Made by a program: the position numbers and the translations under genes. Shown one piece after another: positions 1 through 10,525 of a stretch of DNA of 64,000 nt (positions within the stretch are counted from its first letter, which is position 1; each line of letters begins with the position of its first letter). Source of the stretch: Rutidosis leptorrhynchoides (lineage: Eukaryota; Streptophyta; Magnoliopsida; Asterales; Asteraceae). Location of the stretch: NCBI RefSeq assembly GCF_046630445.1, contig NC_092340.1:35486001-35550000 (forward strand), given 5' to 3'. A model generated the notes under the pieces. It was not told the origin of the DNA, made no database searches, and was given only the letters and a program-made list of their open reading frames with translations.

Positions 1-142
1 CTCTAGCTTGGACGGGGATATCAAGCCCTATGGATCCATATATAACTACTCACGCCCACCAGTTCTTATAACCGGCAGTTACTAGTTACCAAAGCTAAGG
101 GATTTTCGGTTCAAACTCGGTGTAGAATTTAGTATGTACTTA
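1..142 (-). mobile_element. A1 element 3' LTR, distal part (runs off left edge)
   Basis: This is part of the 3' LTR of minus-strand Tekay-type element A1, cut off by the window edge. It contains the GGATCCATA block that recurs in the other Tekay-type LTRs here, near 12470 in A2 and 34500 in D. The LTR resumes at 8173 after the insertion of element C. The bases before C (138-142, ACTTA) match the bases after C (8173-8177, ACTTG) at four of five positions, as expected for an aged target-site duplication. Confidence 0.75.
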
Positions 143-1339
143 TGATAGTTATGCGAGGTGTATATGAAATACTATTAAATTTTAGAAGGAAATACTATTA
201 AATACGATACAATTTTACACAAGATATTTATTTATTTATAGAATGGATATACCTAAACCTTGCTACAACACTATAGGCAGTGTACCTAATCGTAGAGTAG
301 TATAGTTTTTAGTAAGTCCGGTTCGTTCCACAGGGAGCTGGCTTATTTCACACTATATTTTAAACAATTATATTCGTACAAAATATATTATATTAATAAT
401 ATATAAAAGGGGTTTTACCGTTTAATGACCGGTTTGTCGATTTATATTTTAAGCGAAGCGTAAAGTAAATGACGATATTTAACTAATAAATAACAATAAT
501 TAAAATGACAATAAATAAAAGTACGAGAAAAAATGAAATAAAATATATTATGCTTATTTAAACTTCCGTAACCATGATGGTTGACGTGTTGATTTTAGTT
601 TTATGCCCATGGGTTAATTGTCCTTTGTCCTGGATTATTTAATATGTCCGTCTGGTTTTTGTCCATAACAGTCCATCAGTCATAAATTTAAAGTGCGAGT
701 GTCCTCGTCAAATTATTCTTATACCCGAAGTCAAATATTCCAACTAATTGGGGACTTAAACTGTAACAAGGTTTTAATAATTACACCAGGATATCGACTG
801 CGTGTAACCCAAGATTTTAATACTTTGTTATCAATTATGCCAAGTGTCCTTGTACATAATTTCACCCCTGTTTTAATAATTCCATAGACTATTAATCCAT
901 TCCCGTGTCCGGTTAAATGAACGATTATTCGTACATATAAATATCCTGCCCATCGTGTCCGATCGAGTGTATGTGGTTATTTATAGGTACGTCCAATTGT
1001 AAATCTTTATATTAAAATTAACAAACTATCATTTATTAAACAAATATAAAGCCCATTAATAGCCCATAGTCTAATTTCCACAAGTGTCGTTCTTTTGTCC
1101 AAACCCCAATTATGGTACAAAGCCCAATTACCCCGTCTTTAATATTTAGTCCAACATCATGATTACTTTGGCTCAAATAAGCATAATAATAACTTAAGTA
1201 CGAGACATTAATTTAAAAAGGAGAACATAGCTTACATTGATTATTTATCGCGTAGTGGTACACGGACAGAGCTCCGACTTTAAAACCCGTAAAAATAACT
1301 TTTACATAACCCAAACTAATCTAATATAACACTAATCTA

Positions 1340-1420
<81 letters not shown>

Positions 1421-2075
1421 TTATTTATTTATATTATACTACGGAGTATTATTATTATTATGTTATTTTACTCGGCCAAATGCTCGAGTCTTTTATAAGC
1501 ATTTCTGAAATCTTGTGCTCCGCGAGTCGCGATAGAAAAAGGCTGGGATCTCCGCGAGTCGCGGAGATCGTGAATACAGCTCATCCAAGTTTGGAACTTT
1601 GCTTTGCCGACATATTATTTATATAATTATAATATTTAAATAATTAATATAATTATTTAAATATTATATTATATTCTCGTGCATAGTTGACTCGTAATTT
1701 TTAGTCCGTTGCGTCGAGCGTTGAGAGTTGACTCATGTCCTGGTTCCGGATTTTCAAACGTCCTTTCGTACTATTTTATATCGTGCACTTTACGTTTCGC
1801 GATTTGTAATTTGCACAAAAATTGTTCTCCTTAAATTTCAAAATCCGTGTGAGTCTTTTACTCACTTTTTAGTGGCACTTTTAAGTGTACTATGGCTTTA
1901 GTGGCACTTTTCAGGCTTTAGTGGCACTTTTTCTTCAATTCTTTAATCTTCGTGCTTCGTCTTCACATTTATTTATTTAAACAATTACAATGAAAATATA
2001 ATACAATTACATATAAAAATCTATTATTTAGGAGGGATATTGCTATAAAATATATGTTCCTTTTTAGCCTTATCA
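143..2075 (-). repeat. C element 3' LTR
   Basis: This LTR is nearly identical to 6270-8172 but has a longer (TA)n run at about 1345-1414. In minus orientation it starts TGATAAGGC and ends CTATCA. A TATA box (CTTATAAAAG on minus, about 1490-1499) lies just downstream of two GC-rich palindromes (1521-1531 and 1547-1569). Confidence 0.9.
1490..1569 (-). promoter_or_regulatory. C 3' LTR: TATA box and paired CGCGAGTCGCG palindromes
   Basis: Read on minus, a long palindrome centred on CTCCGCGACTCGCGGAG (23 bp in all, 1547-1569) is followed by a shorter CGCGACTCGCG copy (1521-1531) and then by TATAAAAG at about 1490-1499. The two palindromes are the only strongly GC-rich segments in this AT-rich LTR. 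The same arrangement occurs in the other C LTR. Core-promoter placement is inferred from the TATA box. Confidence 0.6.
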
Positions 2076-4006
2076 AATATCCCCACACTTGAGCATTGCT
2101 TGTCCTCAAGCAATACAGAACTTGAAATAAAAACATACATGAATCACTTTTTTATTCATCACACTTTGTACATTAGTGATTTTGATATGGTGGTATAAAC
2201 AATGATAGTAACGATAGAACCATGGTTAAAGGTGGGTGTGTCATCCACAGTTGCCTCGGGTTTAGGTCAACGACACTTGCAATCAAATAGCCGATTTACT
2301 TTCGGTTTCCAAAGCAAAGTGCACATTTGAAAGGCGGTTTATAGTCCCACATGACTATGAAAATTTAGATCCGTAAGGAAATTGGATCTTTATGAAAATA
2401 TTTGATCTTTTGAAAATTCAATCTAGTTTTTACCCTAGATAATTTTTCCGGAATAACCCTTCACCGGTTTTTGCAAATTATTTTTGTGGGTTGTGTGGGT
2501 TTCAGATTTGAAAATTTTAGCTCAACACTTGTGGTTTTGTGTTACCCACTTGCTAACCTTGTATTAGGAAAGCAACACGTCCAGTTTACTTGTCCCGTAT
2601 ATTACCTTTCGGCAAACTACCGTCCGGTTGTAAAGGAAAGCGATGAACAAGAAACTGTTAAGGCAATGTCCCGTGACATGCTTTTAATTATGGTTAAAAA
2701 CGTGTCGGATGCAGTTACTATCCTTTGTAGGAGCAATAGTAAAGATCACCCTATACTTTTTCGGTCTGGCACAAGGTCCTGTCTTCGACCATGCTATGCA
2801 ACCACCGTTCTTACGGTTGACACCCGATTTGGTTCAGGTGACCTAATGAATTCCAGGTGAATTCCTAGGATTTTACGTTCAATGGTAATGAACGCATTGA
2901 AAATGGGTTTTCAAAAAATAAATCGGTTTTAATTTGATCAAAATATTTTCTCGTTCAAGCTCGAGTTTAGATATCATCGAATTCCATGAGTTTGTAATTC
3001 TCAATCTTTAAAGTCAATCTCAAGGATTGAGTAATATCAGTCTTAAAAGCTGATTTTTAATCTTTAAAAGGAGATTATCCTTTCTGGGGGTCTGATTCAT
3101 TAGTCTTATCAAGCTAATTTGCACGGTGCCCCCCATTGTGCGAGATAAATCCTTCTCATGGTTAGGATAAATCTGACCACATGACGACCCTGTTTGATGC
3201 TGAGGTCTGTGGATTTCCTGCTGATTTTAGAGATGAATTTTCTAGATTTTTCGTCAACCTACAGCTGGTCTGGATGACAACTTCATGACTTAAATCAAGA
3301 AGCACGTTTCTTTTTCGGAAGACTTTACTTCCTTTTAATGATGGAATTGATTAATCGTGTAGATCCATCTTTCTTACAGTAAATCGGGTAAACCAGTTAA
3401 TTTAGTCCAAAGTAAAAGCACCTGCAATAACTTTACAAAAATATGTGATAGATAGTTTTTAATTGAATAACTTGGTACATTCTCCCCACACTTGGCTTTT
3501 TTCATGCGTCTTTTTATATCTTAATAAATAAATTCAAGCATTTTAGTTGTTTCTCAATTTATGTCCTTTCCGAGGTAACAATAATTTCGGCATTAACACC
3601 TAGTTTTATCGTTCATAAATATGTATAAACATGATTTTGAATTCATTTAGTTTAAAAATTTTAAAATTTTCATAATATTTAGAAAATAAGTCAAGTATAA
3701 ACCCGAGATAATTTATAACCTTTCCCCACACTTAAGATCATGCAATGCCCTCATTTGCATGAAATCAGACTATAATTATAAATTCATGAGGGTGATTAGT
3801 GTAGAAAGTAGTTAAAGATACCATAAAATTGCAGGATGATAGATGGTGCACCTCATCGTTCATTCCTTCTTGTTTTATCACACATGTTTTTCTTCAAAAA
3901 GGGTTGCTTTTCTGAACTGTTTGATAATTTTTGAAAATGCGTCTTTTACCCTAATCGTGCATTTTTATTAACGAGTTATGCACTAACCCGAACCCCTAAT
4001 TTAACG
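2076..4006 (-). other. C element 3' untranslated region with repeated polypurine-tract-like motifs
   Basis: There is no credible coding sequence here; the plus-strand ORF at 2471-2860 is antisense. On minus, the motif AAGTGTGGGGA occurs next to the LTR (2081-2091), near 3481-3491 and near 3723-3733, with a looser match near 4023. The copy touching the LTR is the probable functional polypurine tract for plus-strand DNA synthesis. The stretch around 3330-3490 and 3720-3800 aligns with the B1 3' UTR (60600-61110), confirming that C and B1 are relatives. Confidence 0.6.
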
Positions 4007-5155
4007 TTAAGTGGGGTTAAACTTCCCCACTCTTAGCTGACGACATGTGAAGTCGGTAGAATAAGTTCCACGAATTAGAGTAGTGAGCCAGTTATTTACA
4101 TCTCGGGTGGTGTATAATATATCAATGGGTTTAAAGTTTAGACTCGCCCGATTGTCACTACTTAATTCTTTTTTAAGTGTAGCTTTTAGTAAAAGGATAT
4201 GTCTCTTTTCTGGTTCTTGATCAAATGGATCGATATACATCGACATACATATTTCTATAGGGTGGATAATTCCTAACATTTCCTTCCGTTCATTCTCGGG
4301 ATCAAAGGTTTCACCTCTATTACCCAATTGGGTGAAATTCGAGGTGTCATTATCTATTAAAGCTCGTAGTTCATCTTCGGTAGATGACTCGTCTATTGAG
4401 AATATTGGGTTAGAAGGTTGTGGAATGGTGAATTTCGGGATTGGAGTAGATTCTTCTTCATTAACGGTACTTATTGGTCTCACCATTTTGGTCTCGGGGG
4501 TAAAATTTTCAACGTTATCGTTTTCCCAAGAGTACCAATTTGTCACCCTTACTTCTTCTTTATCCATTGATGGATCGATGATTTCGTCGGTAGAGGCTAA
4601 TGTGTCGATATGTTGTGAAATTGGTAAGACTGAATAAAAAGTATCATCGGGATAGTTGGTAATTTCGGAGCTCTCGAATTCATCAAAATTCGATGATATG
4701 AGATTTTCTTGCACAATACTCCTCAGATCAGCAGGTGTGTAGTCTGATAGAGTTTCAGCTTGCCGGTTTACAAACTCTCTCATTTGTTCATTTTGAGCAT
4801 TGAGTTCTTCGAGTTTGATTTTCATATTGTCTAATAAATTTTCAGACACGTAATTTTCCTCGTCTACTGGTTGTTGAGTTTGGATATATTCTTGAGAATA
4901 ATCCCAATTTGAATTGTATTCTTCATAATCATTCCATTCAGGTTCCGTGGGTGCGTAATTTTCCAAAGGAACGTAATAATAACATTCCCATGTTGAGTGA
5001 TAATCTCCACAGATTTCACAACCAGTTATTGTTTCGTCATTCGTGATCCAAGATTGACCGAACGAATTGTCATCAACACTCGTTTGAGAGTATTGATTTA
5101 ATTGATTTTGGATATCAAAAAGGGTTTCCATAGCCTTGTTTTCAAAATTTTCCAT
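4007..5155 (-). CDS. C element single ORF: zinc-knuckle acidic protein of unknown function (382 aa)
   Basis: This is an intact 382-codon ORF and the only protein of element C. Near residues 46-58 it has a knuckle CEICGDYHSTWEC (C-x2-C-x3-H-x4-C), the spacing seen in Athila-type gag proteins. It is preceded by a Q/N/S-rich N-terminus and followed by a Y/N/E-rich stretch and a probable coiled coil (about 108-140, KLEELNAQNEQMREF). A long acidic low-complexity centre leads to a more structured C-terminus (about 300-382) rich in K, L and I that I cannot assign. The capsid-forming part of gag present in B1 is absent. The homologous gag start codon upstream now begins only a 12-codon uORF. The protein is therefore a truncated gag derivative fused to, or evolved into, something else. 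An open frame of this length suggests recent selection or recent origin. Confidence 0.7.
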   Translation of the reverse strand: MENFENKAMETLFDIQNQLNQYSQTSVDDNSFGQSWITNDETITGCEICGDYHSTWECYYYVPLENYAPTEPEWNDYEEYNSNWDYSQEYIQTQQPVDEENYVSENLLDNMKIKLEELNAQNEQMREFVNRQAETLSDYTPADLRSIVQENLISSNFDEFESSEITNYPDDTFYSVLPISQHIDTLASTDEIIDPSMDKEEVRVTNWYSWENDNVENFTPETKMVRPISTVNEEESTPIPKFTIPQPSNPIFSIDESSTEDELRALIDNDTSNFTQLGNRGETFDPENERKEMLGIIHPIEICMSMYIDPFDQEPEKRHILLLKATLKKELSSDNRASLNFKPIDILYTTRDVNNWLTTLIRGTYSTDFTCRQLRVGKFNPT

Positions 5156-5156
5156 T

Positions 5157-5195
5157 TTATTGCAATGGCCAAATTTTAGCTACAATGTGGTGCAT
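5157..5195 (-). CDS. 12-codon upstream ORF, remnant of the ancestral gag start
   Basis: An ATGCACCAC start aligns with the B1 gag start (ATGCACCGA at 43793) and shares the preceding AT-rich leader. In C it opens a 12-codon ORF whose TAA stop lies one base before the ATG of the 382-residue ORF (TAAAATGG). Such spacing could allow reinitiation. It also marks where the gag N-terminal region was lost. Confidence 0.45.
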   Translation of the reverse strand: MHHIVAKIWPLQ

Positions 5196-6245
5196 TTACT
5201 AATTATCCTATTAGTTATAAAAATAGAAAAACTTATATAAGTTGTCCAATTAATAGACTTTTCTGCTTTTGCCCACGTTTCGAATAGCCAAAAGATGCAG
5301 CAGGGAGCCAGAACCCTTTAAATCGGAAGCTCACTACTCAGCCACTAACAAATCCAACTATTACTACGAAGCAGAAAATTGTCAACGTCCATTAATTTAA
5401 CCACTTAAATAATTTTTCTTTCCATTTGAGATATTAGATAAGAAATAGAGAAAATTTCTAAGTCCTAAAAACTAAAGCGTCGAGAAATAAGAAAGAAAAA
5501 GAATGCGCGTCGAAAAACGTCGAAAAATAAAAATAAGAAAATAGCTCGTCGTAACTTAAAAGTCTAAAAATTATATCTAAAAAGTTGCGCCTAAAGGTCT
5601 AAAGGTAAATGCAATTTTATTCAGAAAACGGCAATTACTTAAAGGCACTAAAATCTATTTAAAACTAAAGCGAAAAACAGCGTCGTAAAATTCTAAAGCA
5701 CCTAAATCTTAGTCTAAAGAAAAAGCACTTAAGGGATTTTACGGTAAAGCCTAAAAATCTAGAAGTAAAAATAACTATGGCAAAAACTATGGATTAAAAT
5801 TAAATACGAGCGAAAAACATACAAATATTACGCTAAAAACAAATAAAAAGGGACAAAATATAAAAATATACTAAAATCCGTAAAAAGTACAATTTTTATA
5901 AAAATATTATTTTTATATTATTTATTTAATAAAACTATTAATTTTATAATTTAATAAAACTAATTAAACTAAATAAACAAAATAATAATAAAACTAAAAC
6001 TAATTAATAAATTAATTAACTAATTTAGGGTTTATTAATAATAATAAATAATAATATACCGTAATAAATGCTGGTTTAGGGTTTCAGGTGCGTCAGACAG
6101 GGCGGCTCCGCGAGTCGCGGTTCCACTTGCCATACAACTCCGCAAGTTGCGGAGGATGTAAAACGTTTTTTTTTTTAAATTTTATATTGTTTTTCTAAAA
6201 ATATATTTATACAAATATATATTAAAAATATAGCGTTTTGCCGAT
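5196..6245 (-). other. C element 5' leader with paired palindromes and TTTTTCGAC-type repeats
   Basis: This is a non-coding leader of about 1 kb between PBS and ORF, homologous to 42704-43792 (B1) and 63045-64000 (B2). It contains spaced copies of the minus-strand motif TTTTTCGAC around 5460-5560. Near the PBS are two palindromes: CCGCGAGTCGCGG (6108-6120) and CTCCGCAAGTTGCGGAG (6138-6154). They are of the same odd-length, G/C-centred class as those in the C LTR. Confidence 0.55.
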
Positions 6246-6263
6246 TCCCCTGCAGCGGCGCCA
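6246..6263 (-). other. C element primer-binding site (tRNA-Asp type)
   Basis: On the minus strand this reads TGGCGCCGCTGC followed by AGGGGA. It is close to the tRNA-Asp complement used by Athila/Tat-type elements and lies six bases inside the 5' LTR. Confidence 0.75.
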
Positions 6264-6269
6264 AAAACT

Positions 6270-7475
6270 TGATAGTTATGCGAGGTGTATATGAAATACT
6301 ATTAAATTTTAGAAGGAAATACTATTAAATACGATACAATTTTACACAAGATATTTATTTATTTATAGAATGGATATACCTAAACCTTGCTACAACACTA
6401 TAGGCAGTGTACCTAATCGTAGAGTAGTATAGTTTTTAGTAAGTCCGGTTCGTTCCACAGGGAGCTGGCTTATTTCACACTATATTTTAAACAATTATAT
6501 TCGTACAAAATATATTATATTAATAATATATAAAAGGGGTTTTACCGTTTAATGACCGGTTTGTCGATTTATATTTTAAGCGAAGCGTAAAGTAAATGAC
6601 GATATTTAACTAATAAATAACAATAATTAAAATGACAATAAATAAAAGTACGAGGAAAAATAAAATAAAATATATTATGCTTATTTAAACTTCCGTAACC
6701 ATGATGGTTGACGTGTTGATTTTAGTTTTATGCCCATGGGTTAATTCTCCTTTGTCCTGGATTATTTAATATGTCCGTCTGGTTTTTGTCCATAACAGTC
6801 CATCAGTCATAAATTTAAAGTGCGAGTGTCCTCGTCAAATTATTCTTATACCCGAAGTCAAATATTCCAACTAATTGGGGACTTAAACTGTAACAAGGTT
6901 TTAATACTTTGTTTAATAATTACACCAGGATATCGACTGCGTGTAACCCAAGGTTTTAATACTTTGTTATCAATTATGCCAAGTGTCCTTGTACATAATT
7001 TCACCCCTGTTTTAATAATTCCATAGACTATTAACCCATTTCCGTGTCCGGTTAAATGAACGATTATTCGTACATATAAATATCCCGCCCATCGTGTCCG
7101 ATCTAGTGTATGTGGTTATTTATAGGTACGTCCAATTGTAAATCTTTATATTAAAATTAACAAACTATCATTTAGTTAAACAAATATAAAGCCCATTAAT
7201 AGCCCATAGTCTAATTTCCACAAATGTCGTTCTTTTGTCCAAACCCCAATTATGGTACAAAGCCCAATTACCCCGTCTTTAATATTTAGTCCAACATCAT
7301 GATTACTTTGGCTCAAATAAGCATAATAATAACTTAAGTACGAGACATTAATTTAAAAAGGAGAACATAGCTTACATTGATTATTTATCGCGTAGTGGTA
7401 CACGGACAGAGCTCCGACTTTAAAACCCGTAAAAATAACTTTTACATAACCCAAACTAATCTAATATAACACTAA

Positions 7476-7521
<46 letters not shown>

Positions 7522-8172
7522 CTATTTATATTATACTACGGAGTATTATTATTATTATGTTATTTTACTCGGCCAAATGCTCGAGTCTTTTATAGGCATT
7601 TCTGAAATCTTGTGCTCCGCGAGTCGCGATAGAAAAAGGCTGGGATCTCCGCGAGTCGCGGAGATCGTGAATACAGCTCATCCAAGTTTGGAACTTTGCT
7701 TTGCCGACATATTATTTATATAATTATAATATTTAAATAATTAATATAATTATTTAAATATTATATTATATTCTCGTGCATAGTTGACTCGTAATTTTTA
7801 GTCCGTTGCGTCGAGCGTTGAGAGTTGACTCATGTCCTGGTTCCGGATTTTCAAACGTCCTTTCGTACTATTTTATATTGTGCACTTTACGTTTCGCGAT
7901 TTGTAATTTGCACAAAAATTGTTCTCCTTAAATTTCAAAATCCGTGCAAGTCTTTTACTCACTTTTTAGTGGCACTTTTAAGTGTACTATGGCTTTAGTG
8001 GCACTTTTCAGGCTTTAGTGGCACTTTTTCTTCAATTCTTTAATCTTCGTGCTTCGTCTTCACATTTATTTATTTAAACAATTACAATGAAAATATAATA
8101 CAATTACATATAAAAATCTATTATTTAGGAGGGATATTGCTATGAAATATATGTTCCTTTTTAGCCTTATCA
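6270..8172 (-). repeat. C element 5' LTR
   Basis: This is the partner of 143-2075, with a shorter (TA)n tract (about 7482-7515). In minus orientation it starts TGATAAGGC at 8172 and ends at 6270 beside the PBS. The TATA box and paired palindromes are conserved at 7587-7666. Confidence 0.9.
7587..7666 (-). promoter_or_regulatory. C 5' LTR core promoter: paired palindromes then TATA
   Basis: The palindromes at 7644-7666 (core CTCCGCGAGTCGCGGAG) and 7618-7628 (CGCGAGTCGCG) precede CCTATAAAAG (minus, 7587-7596) by about 21 bp. This is the copy expected to drive transcription of C. Confidence 0.6.
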
Positions 8173-9405
8173 ACTTGTGTCCATTGCTTTTAAAATAAAG
8201 TGCATGTATTCTCAGCCCAAAAATATATATTGCAAAAGCAATTAAAAAGGGAGCAAATGAAACTCACCTTAGCAGCATATAAAGTCGTTCACCAAAATGT
8301 GATCGAAACTCGGAATATCAAATAACCGTAGTCCTCAACGTATTAATATTGTGATTCAATATTGCAGGAAAGTATGTAGTCGCAACGAAGATGATAAACA
8401 CTAGGTTGACTTGTGAATATTACCCACGAATATTACCCATAATCTCTATAGTTATAACCCATAGTTTCCTTAGCTTTATCCCGCTCGAAAACCATTTTTG
8501 AAATCGTTTGGACATAACCTCGTCGTAGTATTTTATGTATTATACTAATAATAATAATAAGATTAATAATAATATTAACCTTAATAATAATAATATTAAT
8601 AATAATAATAATAATAATAATATAAATAATAATATAAATATATATATCAGAGAGAAAGAAAGAAATAAATATGAAGGTGTAAAGATTCGGGCAGAACTCG
8701 TGGCCTTTTATAGACTTGGCCAGATTTTTGCCTCCATGCGATCGCATGGATTTCTAGGCTTGTGGCCATGCGATCGCATGGCCTCAGATTCCAGCTCACA
8801 TATGATTTTGTCCTAACTCTTGTCGACATAATTTAATATAAATATATAATATATAATTTAAATAATTAATTATATATTATATTAAATTCACGTGCATAGT
8901 TTATTTGTAATTTTTGTTCTGATAAGTCGTACGTCATCACTCAACTTATGTCCCGGTTCCAGTTTTTCAAATGTCCTTTCGTACGCTGAGAAAACTTGCA
9001 TTTTACGTTTCGTGACACGTACCTTTGTTAAAATATAGTCTTAAATTATCAATAAACTATATCACTCAAAGTGTATCTTAAACTTTCGAGTGTTTTGGTC
9101 ATTTACTTCTATAAATCATCGTCTCGTAGTATATACATATACATATATACATTTTCATTTTGAAATAGTGTTTTCCTGTAGTAAAGTTTCTGTAGCAAAG
9201 TCAATTTTTACTGTAGCAAAGTCAATTTTTACTGTAGTAAATAGTGATTTTCCAAAACACTGTAGCATTTTGGGTACTGTAGCAATTCGAAAATACTGTA
9301 GCAAATTAGTGTTTTACTTGTTTATTTTAAACGTTTTAGTTCAATTATCTAAATATCAATCGAATTAACAAACGAATGTTACTATCGTTTACTAAATAAC
9401 TTGAA

Positions 9406-9486
<81 letters not shown>

Positions 9487-9722
9487 CGTGAATCATAGAG
9501 AACAATCAAAGAATAATTGATTATATGAATATAGTTCCAAAACTGTCGTGACTCAATATTACAGACTTTGCTTATCGTGTCGGAAATGTTAATCATACAA
9601 AGATTAAGTTTAAATTTGGCCAGAAATTTCCGGGTCATCACAGTATAGCTTAGTAAGCACAAATACGCAGTTTTGTGAAGGCACAAAGCACAAAAGCAAG
9701 TCGAAAAAGTCGGGTCGTTACA
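8173..9722 (-). mobile_element. A1 element 3' LTR, proximal part
   Basis: In minus orientation the LTR begins TGTAACGACCCGAC at 9722, the same terminus as the A2 LTR at 14785, and continues to 8173. There element C interrupts it, and it resumes at 142. It contains a (AT)n run (about 9409-9482), an AAT/ATT microsatellite (about 8545-8640) and a promoter block at 8701-9010. That block is homologous to the LTRs of the unrelated Athila-like elements B and C and not to A2. A run of TGTAGCAAA-like short repeats lies at 9176-9305. Confidence 0.8.
8701..8783 (-). promoter_or_regulatory. A1 LTR core promoter: TATAAAAGG with paired CCATGCGATCGCATGG palindromes
   Basis: On minus, GGCCATGCGATCGCATGGCC (8764-8783, perfect 20-bp palindrome) and CCATGCGATCGCATGG (8734-8749, perfect 16-bp palindrome) lie directly upstream of TATAAAAGGCCA (8701-8712). 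A CT-rich stretch (TTTCTTTCTTTCTCTCTGA, about 8650-8668 on minus) follows and is a plausible transcript leader. The same arrangement is in B1, B2 and C. Confidence 0.65.
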
Positions 9723-9735
9723 TTACCCACCTGTT
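9723..9735 (-). other. A1 polypurine tract
   Basis: On minus, AACAGGTGGGTAA abuts the LTR start TGTAACG. The same tract precedes the A2 LTR (14786-14798), and variants precede D and F LTRs. Confidence 0.65.
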
Positions 9736-9856
9736 AATGAAAATTTCGTCCTAAATTTTAAGTTGAGGTAGATGGTAGAGTTGTGAAGAGGTGAGGATAT
9801 TTCTGTTTCATCTGATCCTCTCGCTCCCAAGTAAACTCAGGTTCTCGTTTAGCATT

Positions 9857-10204
9857 TCAACGAACTCGGACGATTGGAATCTTGTCCTCCAGGGTTTGGA
9901 TCGTGCGCTCGCTCTGTCTGTCGATTTGCGGGTGATACGCTGTACTCATATATAGACGTGTTCCCAAGGCTTCTTGTAAAGAACACCAAAATCTGGAAGC
10001 AAAACGGGTATCGCGATCTGAGATAATCGATAAGGGTACACCGTGACGATATACAATCTCCTTTATATATAACTGTGCCAGTCTCTCCATCGTATCAGTT
10101 TCCTTCATGGCTAGGAAGTGTGCAGATTTGGTAAGATGGTCAACGATAACCCAGATGGTATCATAACCGCCTACCGTCCTCGGTAGCTTCGTGATGAAGT
10201 CCAT
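9857..10204 (-). pseudogene. A1 integrase catalytic core, fused by deletion to the pol C-terminus
   Basis: The integrase core starts [20 protein letters not shown] and includes the ISDRDTRF segment and the [11 protein letters not shown] helix. The frame then jumps to KIPIVRVR, which in the F2 polyprotein lies in the chromodomain near the end of pol. The GPY/F module and most of the chromodomain are missing, an internal deletion of roughly 0.7 kb compared with A2. The active-site context is partly preserved, but the protein cannot be functional. Confidence 0.85.
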
Positions 10205-10222
10205 TGTTATTCCATCCCACTT

Positions 10223-10525
10223 TCATTGCAGGATTTCGGGTTGTTGAAGTAACCCAGACGGCTTTTGATGTTCGGTTTTGATCTTGGAACAAGTTAAACA
10301 CTTTCCAACATATGCTGCAACATCCCTTTTGAGGTTTGGCCACCAATATTGAACCCTGAGGTCGTGGTACATCTTACCAGCTCCTGAATGAATTGAATAC
10401 CTTGACTTGTGGGCTTCGTCTAGAATAAGGCTCCGTAAATCCCCATAACTAGGCACCCAGATTCTTCTGGCAAAGTATTGGAGTCCAGTTTCCTTAACCT
10501 CAAATCGAGAAACGAGAATGTTCAA
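10223..10525 (-). pseudogene. A1 integrase zinc-binding domain fragment
   Basis: This encodes the HHCC domain, with [17 protein letters not shown] and [16 protein letters not shown], upstream of the catalytic core. It continues the decayed A1 pol reading frame. It is homologous to residues about 1100-1155 of the F2 polyprotein. Confidence 0.85.

Larger units (their letters stand above)
143..8172 (-). mobile_element. Element C: complete non-autonomous Athila-like LTR element
   Basis: C is a complete 8.0-kb LTR retrotransposon on the minus strand. It has 1.9-kb LTRs (143-2075 and 6270-8172) that begin TG and end CA in minus orientation, a tRNA-Asp-type PBS, a long leader, one 382-codon ORF, and a long 3' untranslated region ending in a GTGTGGGGA polypurine tract. 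There is no reverse transcriptase or integrase, so it must be mobilised in trans. The LTRs differ mainly in (TA)n length, one small indel and scattered substitutions, so the insertion is fairly recent. The flanking TSD is ACTT(A/G). The nearest relatives in the window are B1 and B2, which share the LTR, PBS and leader. Confidence 0.88.

Noticed and set aside
2471-2860. 129-residue plus-strand ORF in C
   Set aside because: It is antisense to the C 3' UTR, has no recognisable domain and no homolog in the B1 counterpart.
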